From NCBI GenBank assembly GCA_964393115.1, contig CAYMST010000017.1, positions 1-33,335 on the forward strand: 33,335 bases of DNA, written 5' to 3'. This document shows positions 11,101-18,099 of the stretch, one piece after another. The DNA comes from CAYMST01 sp964393115. GTDB lineage: Bacteria > Bacteroidota > Bacteroidia > Cytophagales > Cyclobacteriaceae. A model generated the notes under the pieces. That model was not told the DNA's origin, searched no databases, and was given only the letters and a program-made list of their open reading frames with translations. How positions within the stretch are numbered: position 1 is the first letter of the stretch; each line of letters starts with the position of its first letter. A program made the translations under genes and the position numbers.

Positions 11101-13538
11101 ATTACTACCTGATCGTATATGCGGACTATCTTGAAGTGCTTCCAGAGCTAGATACCTCCAATAATTTTGGTATAGTGCCTTTGGAAATCAAAGCAAGTTT
11201 ACCGCCAGATGTGGTAGTAGACAGTATTTGGTATCGTTACAGTGAAAACACTTACTCACCCGGAGATAGATTTGACTTATTTTACGACGTAGCCAATTTA
11301 GGGTCTGAAGATGCTGATTGGTTTTTTTCGGGTATATATTTATCCACTGATTCTATTTTAGATATCGATGATGTATTACTAGACGAGGAGAGGACCTATG
11401 GACTATCAGGTTTTGAAACTGAAACGGAATTTTCTTGGTCGATTCAAGTGCCGAATGATATTGAATTCGGAGACTATTACATCATCGTAGACGCCGATAA
11501 TAGAGACGAAGCCGGAGAGTCGGATGAAAATAATAATGCCGCATTCATTTCACTCATAGTTGTGCCAGAACCTCAACCAGATATATTGGTAAGTGATATG
11601 TTCACATCCGATGATATCGTCACAATGGGCTCTAGTCTTACTATCTCGGCTTATTTAACCAATATTGGTAATACACACACTAATAGTGGTTTTTTTATTC
11701 GGTACTATATTTCTAATGATTCTATTTTTGATGATGGTGATGGATTTCTTGGAAGCGACTATGTATCTAGGCTTTATCCAGGAGATACAAGTTCTGAAGA
11801 AAGGTTGGTGTGGAACGTACCTGATGATTCGTCAGCGGGGGTTTATTATGTGTTAGTCGTATCCGATCCTAATGACTACTCTGACGAATCCAATGAAGAA
11901 AATAATGTAGGGTACCGGGAGATCTATTTGGTGGATGAGATTCCTGATCACCTGAATCTTTGGAACGGGGTTTCTTGGAGCAAAGGTCAGAGGCCGATTC
12001 CGACAGACAGTGCGGTTATCGCTGGAAACTACTATTCATCGGTTCACGGAGGTTTTGCAACGGGAGACTTAACCGTATTCGGCGGAGATACCTTGTTTTT
12101 GGACGCTCCAGGAACGCATGTAGTGGTTGAAGATACCTTAGTAAATGATGGGACTATTGAAGTTAAGTCAGGCGCAGGACTTGTAACCAAAGGTGGGGTG
12201 AGCGAAGGTGAATATTACTTTGAGCGAGTGACAACATTTAACAAGCGACAAGCCAAATACAGCATGATGGGATCCCCAGTTGAAGCAGGAAATACTAGTG
12301 ATTTAGGTAAGATAGTTTATAAATATGATGAGACCATTAAGTATGACACTACTGCTGGTGTAGAAGGTGTAAACCGTTTTATCCGCGTGTCAAACGCTGG
12401 TGAGGTGATGACTCCGGGAAGAGGATACTTCTCGGCTTATACAGGTACTGTGATGATGAAAGGGAAGCCAAATCACGGAGACATCACTTATGACTTATCA
12501 CGTACCGATCATTCGCTTCTCGAAGCAGATGACGCCGAAGATGACTACGAAGGCTTCCACGTGGTGGCTAACCCTTATCCTGCGGCGATTAGTCTTCATA
12601 AGTTTATTGACGAGAATGCAGACAATATTCAAGGAACCATTTGGGTTTGGGATGACGGAGGTTCGAATTCTGGACGTAGGGGTAATAGTGATTACTTGAC
12701 GATTAATGCATTGGGTGTCTCACTCGGAGGAAGTACTCGAAGAGGAGCATGGAACAGCCATATAGGATCTTTTCAAGGCTTCTTTGTAAAAGCTAATCAT
12801 GCCACCGCTCTGAAATTTACGGATAGCATGAAGGTCACTGGAAATAATAGGAGTGAAGCATTTTTCAGAACAAAATCAGCCTATCAAACCTTGAAGTTAG
12901 GCCTATCTGCTGATGGTGATCATCAGTATGAGACCCTGATTGGGTTCACTGAAGATGCTACTGACGGTGTAGATGAACGATATGATGCCCCGCTCATTAA
13001 TTCGGGATTGAAAAACCAAGTTTTTACTTCCATTCATCAAGTCGCTTATGCCATTCAAGCCGTTGGTTTAGATCATCCAGTGGTTTCAGTAGGTGTGGCG
13101 TTAGAGAAGGATGCCTTGTACACCTTGTCTTTAAGCGAGTTAGACATAGACCGAACGCAAACGGTATACTTGACTGACCATTTTACGGGTGAAAAGGTAG
13201 TGCTGACCGATGGTGACTACGAGTTCTTCGGGACGGAAGGAGTATACAAAGAGCGTTTTACACTTCAGATTGGAGATGGAGGGGTAGTTGCAGGTAGAGC
13301 ATCATTCAATTCGGAATTGCAAGTATTCAGTGCTAACCAGACACTGTTTGTAAAATCAAAATCGGTAACGCACTTAGAGTCTATTAAAGTTTTCAACTTG
13401 AAGGGTGAATTGGTTGAGAAATTCGAACAGGTTGAATTAGGTGAAAGTGGCTGGGAGCATGTTTTGGCGCTCGACGGTATTTATATAGTAGCGGTTGTTA
13501 GCGATGATGCCATGAAAATCTTAAAGGTAAGGTTTTAA
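8133..13538 (+). CDS. Secreted ten-CARDB protein with the shared C-terminal module and T9SS sorting domain
   Basis: This is an 1801-residue protein starting at an ATG followed by a signal peptide (Arg, then 'WMVNLCFFLVSGIAFSHG'). Ten CARDB-like domains run from about residue 47 to 1270 in the order ABC, ABC, ABC, A, with type C domains starting at nt 8985, 10092 and 11196. From Trp1277 (nt 11961) comes a 525-residue module shared with the next two genes. It begins 'WNGVSWSKGQRP', contains 'GFHVVANPYPAAI' and 'HIGSFQGFFVKA', and ends in a sorting-like fold ('DGIYIVAVVSDD' to 'ILKVRF'). The NPYPAA block is typical of many secreted Bacteroidota proteins. A cell-surface adhesive or structural role is inferred from CARDB; no enzyme motif is visible. 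The gene is monocistronic by its own promoter element and a terminator at 13561. Confidence 0.9.
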   Translation: MRPISLYRWMVNLCFFLVSGIAFSHGLKVEHLKLSEAKQEANEVDLVVHEITVDFDSLVLGSKYTFNTRIRNAGTGYSNAFYISYHLSSDTILDDNDLPIGTDYHFPLGAGLSGFEESIDWKVPADSSIGDYYILVQADVHLDIDEQDEENNVGHYKVTFINRPSSDVSIDTVSFSKESYHLGEYVRLVVTLENTHSNGQSGGFNTTEYLSLDNSLDESDILLENLSRRSIAAGEAYEATRFINIPGETNPGDYFLIFLADQDSVLHDLNRINNKVAVPLMLEESIPNDLVVNNFGYRSNRDSTFSQGEQLQVFFDLENLGSHRTSNLYSSVYLSLDTLLDETDSLILDVFSFPLAGFESDRVYSGYFGLQEDLALGEYYLLVEADSRMEEEESNEENNVLSLPLTVVPPRSVDLVVNTVSIESDSVELGAEYTITTNIGNTGTKPSSFFRIAYYLSSDTLLDDQDQSLGNDLVWRVEDGGISTDETLEWAVPSDATKGIYYLLVMADSDESEQESDETNNVGYKKIIIRDRRTVDVAIDTAYLDKPSYYHNERPLLNINVENLPSEAETGDFKVGVYFSQDNMLSVDDSLLNEFSIYNIAVGQGTSRALFFSFPDTLEAGTYYVIIKADLNDKLNDVDLSNNIETLQVEVQRGTPADLTIASTSFNTSTDSSFWRNELIDVRVDLQNLGTAIVEDFYVGVYLSDDDLLSADDTLIDDVDIFRVQSLATYRLYTSFLLPQEIDFGSYHLFFEVDSRHDIEEPDETNNVISVPIEVVEGVFPDIVVNSITPLKDTLVIGSFETIETEVENIGVSTTFRSFDVKLYISTDSLLNSGDRRLDVGSVWSLRPGETDDEDFDMYIPSGLEAGEYYLLVYADSDSDVIELNEGNNVAYHKIVITERPMVDIRVDSVYLEKEVYHASEQMKITVELTNIYSESPTGSFYIGSYLSTDSTLDETDVLLTGQTVNSLSTFEKHTGVDFGDIETNTPAGDYYLIVYADYLEVLPELDTSNNFGIVPLEIKASLPPDVVVDSIWYRYSENTYSPGDRFDLFYDVANLGSEDADWFFSGIYLSTDSILDIDDVLLDEERTYGLSGFETETEFSWSIQVPNDIEFGDYYIIVDADNRDEAGESDENNNAAFISLIVVPEPQPDILVSDMFTSDDIVTMGSSLTISAYLTNIGNTHTNSGFFIRYYISNDSIFDDGDGFLGSDYVSRLYPGDTSSEERLVWNVPDDSSAGVYYVLVVSDPNDYSDESNEENNVGYREIYLVDEIPDHLNLWNGVSWSKGQRPIPTDSAVIAGNYYSSVHGGFATGDLTVFGGDTLFLDAPGTHVVVEDTLVNDGTIEVKSGAGLVTKGGVSEGEYYFERVTTFNKRQAKYSMMGSPVEAGNTSDLGKIVYKYDETIKYDTTAGVEGVNRFIRVSNAGEVMTPGRGYFSAYTGTVMMKGKPNHGDITYDLSRTDHSLLEADDAEDDYEGFHVVANPYPAAISLHKFIDENADNIQGTIWVWDDGGSNSGRRGNSDYLTINALGVSLGGSTRRGAWNSHIGSFQGFFVKANHATALKFTDSMKVTGNNRSEAFFRTKSAYQTLKLGLSADGDHQYETLIGFTEDATDGVDERYDAPLINSGLKNQVFTSIHQVAYAIQAVGLDHPVVSVGVALEKDALYTLSLSELDIDRTQTVYLTDHFTGEKVVLTDGDYEFFGTEGVYKERFTLQIGDGGVVAGRASFNSELQVFSANQTLFVKSKSVTHLESIKVFNLKGELVEKFEQVELGESGWEHVLALDGIYIVAVVSDDAMKILKVRF
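8250..11935 (+). repeat. CARDB super-repeat, second gene
   Basis: The A-B-C domain order matches the previous gene. Type C domains begin at 8985, 10092 and 11196, giving units of 1107 and 1104 nt (369 and 368 residues). The array ends with a lone A domain, immediately before the shared C-terminal module. Confidence 0.8.
11961..13538 (+). repeat. Shared C-terminal module, copy 1 (1578 nt)
   Basis: Runs from the TGG of 'WNGVSW' to the stop codon. It has the same length as copies 2 and 3 and aligns along its whole length. By eye it is the most divergent of the three full copies, notably around residues 1715-1730 and 1780-1785. Confidence 0.85.
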
Positions 13539-13560
13539 ATGGGGTCTTGGTAAGGGAACA

Positions 13561-13591
13561 AAACGGGCCGACTCATTGAGCAGGCCTGTTT
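13561..13591 (+). terminator. Probable terminator hairpin after the ten-CARDB gene
   Basis: AAACGGGCC (13561-13569) pairs with GGCCTGTTT (13583-13591), nine pairs including one G-U, with a 13-nt loop, 22 nt after the stop. The following T-tract is short, so efficiency is uncertain. Confidence 0.6.
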
Positions 13592-13678
13592 GTTGCATAG
13601 CGTTAACGTTTCTTATTCGGAAATTTTAAACGAAACATTAGTGGTAAAGTACAATCGTTTAATAGATAGTTGCAAATA

Positions 13679-13744
13679 GTACGATTTTAACGTCGTTTGG
13701 TACAAATTTGAAACAATAGAGAAGCGAGGTTTTTCTACTCTTGC
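13679..13744 (+). promoter_or_regulatory. Conserved upstream element, copy B
   Basis: GTACGA lies at 13679, GTACAA at 13700 and TACTCTTGC at 13736-13744. Spacing is identical to copies A and C (21 nt between repeat starts, 41 nt from GTACAA to TTGC). The two repeats also agree beyond the hexamer: GTACGATTTTAAC against GTACAAATTTGAA. Confidence 0.7.
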
Positions 13745-13841
13745 AGTCAGTATTAGTATTGATATATTCATTAACCATTAACTCGACTTCCTCTAGTATT
13801 TTTTGATTGAACATAGATAAACTAGGATAACTATTCACAGC

Positions 13842-16800
13842 ATGAGATTTTATTATTTGGAAGCTAGCCCTATTGGAAAGAAGACGGCTATGTCTTTGAT
13901 TTTACTCACTTTGAGCCTCACTTCATTTTGTAAAGGGGACTTAAGTTTTATTTATTCAAGATTTGAAAATAGAGTCGTTTATCAGGGATTAGAGTACGAT
14001 TTGGAAGGGTACTATACGAACTCCGGTGACTCAACTTTAAATTTTTTAGCCCGCTATTATTTATCGGTTGATAGCGTGCTTGATAGTAGTGATGCGTTAT
14101 TGGCTTCGGAAACTAGAAGTATTACAGCTAATGAGTGCATCCCAATAAATATTCAAGGAGTTAGTATTCCTGATACATTAGTGCCTAATGATTATTATCT
14201 CTTAGGGATTATGGATCCTAACAATGAGCTAGTAGAGATAAGCGAAATTAATAATTCATTTTTCTCCAAGGTTGCCGTATCAGAACGCTTAGAACAAGAT
14301 GTAGATCTCATAATACAACCTCTAGATACGAGATACTATCTTAGAAAAGGAAGTGATACCTCCTCGGTTTATAAGCTTCTAAATAAAGGTGGCGAATCGA
14401 TGATTCAAAAAGTTAAAACCGAGGTGTATTTATCCCTTGATGATAGTTTGGATTTTGACAATGATGAAAAAATTAGTGATCACAATAGTTTTGATTTTTT
14501 ACTCCCGGGTCACGAGACAGAGGTGATTTGGGAAAGTCAAATATCTGATGATAATACCGAAGGGGAAGCCTATTTGTTTTTTGTGGTTAACCCTGATAGT
14601 ACACTTCATGAAACTGATTACAGTAATAATGTAACCATGGTCTCACTCATTATAATCGATGATACTTCAGAAGTTTCAATTAGTAACCTAAAAACAACCT
14701 ACGTTCCAAAAATTGGTGAAGAGTTTCGTGCTACAGGTAACTTGATTCAAATTAATAACAACGACCTTCTAGATGTCGACTTTTACTTGTCCTTAGACAC
14801 GTTGATTGATGACTTGGATACACTTTTAGATTCTGAAAAAATATTTCGTGGCAATTTCTCGTCGGATTTGACTATCCCGGAGAATATTGTTGCTGGCCAG
14901 TATTTTTTGCTTGCTCACGCTGATCCCGATTCATTAGTTGAAGAAATAGATGAACGTAATACGTTCATTGTAAAACTTGACATTGAAAGCTTTAACGCTG
15001 CAGAGGAAGATTTATATCCGAAATCATGGGAAATAGACAATTTTGAAGGTATGATCTACAGTGATACTAGATACTCTACGTCCTTTCGTTTTGTTAGTGT
15101 TAGTGAAAGTTCAGAGAAAATAAAGGATGTAAGCAATGGCATCTTTTTGTCAGAAGACGCCGTTTGGGATCCGAGTGATTCATTGCTTGTTGAAACTGAA
15201 CGGATATCGGGGATTTCAAGTAACAGTAAAACTAGCATTACAGAAGGTGGGGCTACTTTGCGTTTTTCACTGCCGGCATCGAGTGTTGTAGGTGATTATA
15301 ACCTTATTTTGGTGATCGACTTTAAGCATGATTGGGATGAAATTGATGAAGCAAATAACACCATGGTTATTCCGTTCTCTTTAGAAAAGTATGAACAAAA
15401 TAGCCAGCCAGATTACGCTCTTTCTTGCCTAAATGTTGCAGATTCAGTAACCAACCAAAGTTCAATAGAGTACCACCTATCCAACGCCGGGACGGCCAGT
15501 TCGGCGGAACGTATAGAAACTAAATTTTTCCTTTCTAAAGACTCAATTATTTCGGTTGATGATTTTTTGATTAGGTCTGATAACTCTCCCAATCTATTAC
15601 CTCTCACTACTAGTAGTCAAACTAGTTTTCCGAGATGGAGTTTAAATCCTTCTTCTGGAACATGGAATTTGATAGCAAAGGCTGATGCGGATAATCGCGC
15701 GGTCGAATCAAATGAAACGAACAACATTATTATTAAGCAAATAGTAGTAGATGGACTCGAGGAGGGACAAGGTGCTGAGTTGGTGTTTGAAGATTTGAAT
15801 ATTGATACTTCTGAGCGGATAAAACCTGGAAGCACGATTAGTATCAGTACGACAATTAAAAATCAAGGTAATCTTCGTACTGACTCTTGGTTTTTGGCGT
15901 CTTTCTATCTGTCCAGAGATTCGGCATTTGATGCTTCCGATGCATTATCCCCAATTATTCCATTTTTCACTCCTTTGAGTAGTGGACAAAGTGTTGAGCG
16001 GACTAACATTGACCTTCAAATCCCTTCGGATTCTACTCCTGGTAAATATTATCTAGTGGCTTGGCTGGATAGTCGTCAGCAGAGCTTTGAGCTTGACAAG
16101 TCTAATAACTTTGCCATTATACCCTTTGAGGTTGAATCAGATGTGAATACCTGGAACGGCACCTCTTGGAGCACAGGTCAGAAACCAACTCCTGCTGATA
16201 GTGCCGTTATCGCTGGAAATTACTACTCATCTATAGAAGGAACATTCGCATCACGAGCGCTTACCGTGATGAGTGGCGATACACTATTCTTAGATGCTCC
16301 AGGGACGCACGTGCTGATAGAGGACACCTTATTGAACAATGGTACAATAGACGTGAGCTCCGGCGCAGGACTAGTAACCAGAGGAGGAGTGAGTGATGGC
16401 GAATACTATTTTGAGCGTATCACAACCTTCACCAAGCAGCAAGCAAAGTACAGCATGATCGGATCGCCCATCGAGCAGGGGAATACGAGCGAGCTTGGGA
16501 GGATCGTCTATAAATATGATGAGACGGTTCCTTATGATACCACCAGTGGAGTAGAGGGGCTCAGTCGGTTTATCCGTATTCCTGAAGCTGGTGAAGCTAT
16601 GACACCAGGGCGAGGATATTTCTCCGCCTATACAGGTACAGTGATGATGAAAGGGAAGCCAAACCATGGAGATATATGGTATGACTTATCTCATACCAAC
16701 CATTCATTCTTGGAAGCTGATAGCTCTGAAAATAATTTCGAAGGCTTTCACGTCGTAGCTAATCCTTACCCTGCGGCTATCAACTTGCGAAAGTTCATCA

Positions 16801-17729
16801 ACGGTAACGCTGGAAATATAATGGGTACGGTTTGGATCTGGGATGACGGAGGTTCGAACGCTGGCCGTCGTGGCAATAGTGATTACCTGACCATCAATGC
16901 ATTGGGAGTTTCTATGGGAGGAAGTTTACGAGGAGGAGCTTGGAACAGCCACATAGGTTCCTTTCAAGGCTTTTTTGTCAAGGCTGACCATACGACTTCA
17001 TTAGGGTTTGCCGATAGTATGAAGGTTACCGGGAATAATAGAAGCGAAGCATTTTTCCGAACGAAGTCAAAATATCAGACGCTGAAGTTGAACTTATCCA
17101 CCGATGGCAAATCTCAATATGAGACCCTGATTGGTTTTACCGCAGATGCTACTGCCGAAGTGGACGATATATATGACGCTCCCTTGCTAAACTCAGGATT
17201 GAAAAATCAAGTCTTTAGTTCCATTGATCAAGTGTCTTACGCGATTCAGGCTGTTGGCTTAGATAAGCCTGTGGTTTCGGTTGGTGTGTCGCTGGAGAAG
17301 GACGGATTGTATACGCTATCCTTGAGCGACTTGAACATCGATCGAACGCAAACCATATACCTGACTGACCATTTTACAGGTGAAAGGGTAGTACTGAACG
17401 ATAGCGATTTCGAGTTCTTTGGGACGGAAGGAGTATACAAAGACCGTTTTACGTTACAAATAGGGGGTAATGCTGCGCTGACCGATGTCCAGTCTCTCCA
17501 TTCCGAGTTGCAGATTTTCAGTGCTGATCAAACGCTATTCGTAAAATCAGAAGCACTAACTCATTTGGAATCAATCAAGATCTTCCGTCTAACAGGGCAG
17601 TTGGTTGAGGAGCTTGAGCAACTAGATTTACCAAAACACGGTTATGAACATTCTGTAGGTTTAACGGGGATCTATATTGTTGCTGTTGTAAGCGATGATA
17701 TGGTTAGCATCCAGAAGGTTAAGTTTTAA
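13842..17729 (+). CDS. Secreted protein with divergent CARDB-like domains, shared C-terminal module and T9SS sorting domain
   Basis: This is a 1295-residue protein. The ATG is followed by an N-terminal segment of about 17 residues, then a hydrophobic signal ('AMSLILLTLSLTSFCKG'), so the signal peptide is long or the true start is the Met at residue 17. About six CARDB-like domains run from residue 28 to 765. They keep the 'YLS-D--LD--D--L' and 'E-NN' signatures but have lost the A-B-C regularity and some ends are altered, for example 'DERNTFIV' in domain 3. The shared module starts at Trp771 (nt 16152) and ends in 'GIYIVAVVSDDMVSIQKVKF'. Its module is much closer to that of the next gene than to the previous one. 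It has its own promoter element (copy B) and a downstream hairpin at 17771-17820. A secreted surface protein is inferred; the ligand is unknown. Confidence 0.88.
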   Translation: MRFYYLEASPIGKKTAMSLILLTLSLTSFCKGDLSFIYSRFENRVVYQGLEYDLEGYYTNSGDSTLNFLARYYLSVDSVLDSSDALLASETRSITANECIPINIQGVSIPDTLVPNDYYLLGIMDPNNELVEISEINNSFFSKVAVSERLEQDVDLIIQPLDTRYYLRKGSDTSSVYKLLNKGGESMIQKVKTEVYLSLDDSLDFDNDEKISDHNSFDFLLPGHETEVIWESQISDDNTEGEAYLFFVVNPDSTLHETDYSNNVTMVSLIIIDDTSEVSISNLKTTYVPKIGEEFRATGNLIQINNNDLLDVDFYLSLDTLIDDLDTLLDSEKIFRGNFSSDLTIPENIVAGQYFLLAHADPDSLVEEIDERNTFIVKLDIESFNAAEEDLYPKSWEIDNFEGMIYSDTRYSTSFRFVSVSESSEKIKDVSNGIFLSEDAVWDPSDSLLVETERISGISSNSKTSITEGGATLRFSLPASSVVGDYNLILVIDFKHDWDEIDEANNTMVIPFSLEKYEQNSQPDYALSCLNVADSVTNQSSIEYHLSNAGTASSAERIETKFFLSKDSIISVDDFLIRSDNSPNLLPLTTSSQTSFPRWSLNPSSGTWNLIAKADADNRAVESNETNNIIIKQIVVDGLEEGQGAELVFEDLNIDTSERIKPGSTISISTTIKNQGNLRTDSWFLASFYLSRDSAFDASDALSPIIPFFTPLSSGQSVERTNIDLQIPSDSTPGKYYLVAWLDSRQQSFELDKSNNFAIIPFEVESDVNTWNGTSWSTGQKPTPADSAVIAGNYYSSIEGTFASRALTVMSGDTLFLDAPGTHVLIEDTLLNNGTIDVSSGAGLVTRGGVSDGEYYFERITTFTKQQAKYSMIGSPIEQGNTSELGRIVYKYDETVPYDTTSGVEGLSRFIRIPEAGEAMTPGRGYFSAYTGTVMMKGKPNHGDIWYDLSHTNHSFLEADSSENNFEGFHVVANPYPAAINLRKFINGNAGNIMGTVWIWDDGGSNAGRRGNSDYLTINALGVSMGGSLRGGAWNSHIGSFQGFFVKADHTTSLGFADSMKVTGNNRSEAFFRTKSKYQTLKLNLSTDGKSQYETLIGFTADATAEVDDIYDAPLLNSGLKNQVFSSIDQVSYAIQAVGLDKPVVSVGVSLEKDGLYTLSLSDLNIDRTQTIYLTDHFTGERVVLNDSDFEFFGTEGVYKDRFTLQIGGNAALTDVQSLHSELQIFSADQTLFVKSEALTHLESIKIFRLTGQLVEELEQLDLPKHGYEHSVGLTGIYIVAVVSDDMVSIQKVKF
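16152..17729 (+). repeat. Shared C-terminal module, copy 2 (1578 nt)
   Basis: Begins at TGG of 'WNGTSW' and ends at the stop codon. It is near-identical to copy 3 over long stretches at both protein and DNA level, for example the DNA encoding 'AFFRTKS' and 'GGSNAGRRGNSDYLTIN'. Confidence 0.85.
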
Positions 17730-17770
17730 ATTGATGCAAAGAGAATAGAGATAGCCAAATTTGAAATAGA

Positions 17771-17820
17771 ACGGAAATAATGGACTCCTTTTATGAAATT
17801 CAGAAGTGAATTATTTCCGT
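17771..17820 (+). terminator. Probable terminator: 11-bp stem with long loop
   Basis: ACGGAAATAAT (17771-17781) pairs perfectly with ATTATTTCCGT (17810-17820), followed by TTTG. The loop is 28 nt. The right arm ends only 2 nt before the GTACGA of promoter element copy C, so it may serve as terminator and as an insulator. Confidence 0.5.
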
Positions 17821-17822
17821 TT

Positions 17823-17888
17823 GTACGATTTTGACCTTTTATGGTACAATATTGTAACGTTCTTGTACCGTGTTTGTCTTACTATTGC
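17823..17888 (+). promoter_or_regulatory. Conserved upstream element, copy C
   Basis: GTACGA lies at 17823, GTACAA at 17844 and TACTATTGC at 17880-17888. Spacing is exactly that of copies A and B. The first repeat reads GTACGATTTTGAC, nearly the same as in copy B. Confidence 0.7.
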
Positions 17889-18099
17889 TCAAGTTTTTTG
17901 AGAGGCATGGAGCATTCATTACTTACTCCAAATCCTTACTTAAGAACTATTGGCAACTAGAGAAACACATCGTTGTGTTCAACATGTATGAGAGCGTATG
18001 GTATTGGATCAACACCCTTTTGCAGATTTCTTTTAGCGTGCTGTCAAAGCAATATCTGATTTGAGTAATTTTTGTAAACACTAATTGAGCAGCTTATTT

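Larger units (their letters stand above)
13539..13841. other. Intergenic region with terminator and promoter element
   Basis: This 303-nt gap is accounted for by the hairpin at 13561-13591, the conserved element at 13679-13744 and a leader of about 97 nt. An extra GTACAA at 13649 lies 30 nt upstream of the conserved pair. No gene is seen. Confidence 0.6.
17730..18099. other. Intergenic region with hairpin, promoter element and about 210-nt leader
   Basis: The 370-nt gap holds the inverted repeat at 17771-17820 and the conserved element at 17823-17888. The leader to the ATG at 18100 is about twice as long as in the two sister genes. A 64-codon open frame at 17870-18064 overlaps the promoter and looks non-coding. 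Confidence 0.55.

Noticed and set aside
12661..12680. GGTTCGAATTC resembling a tRNA T-arm
   Set aside because: It lies in frame inside the shared module (Gly-Gly-Ser-Asn-Ser) and no acceptor or anticodon arms surround it.
17870..18064. 64-codon + frame before the propeller gene
   Set aside because: It begins inside the conserved promoter element and its protein has no coding character; it lies in the leader of the next gene.
18085..18099. TTG start for the propeller protein, five codons upstream of the ATG
   Set aside because: The ATG at 18100 gives a cleaner signal peptide and starts the same way as the sister genes; TTG remains possible but is not needed.
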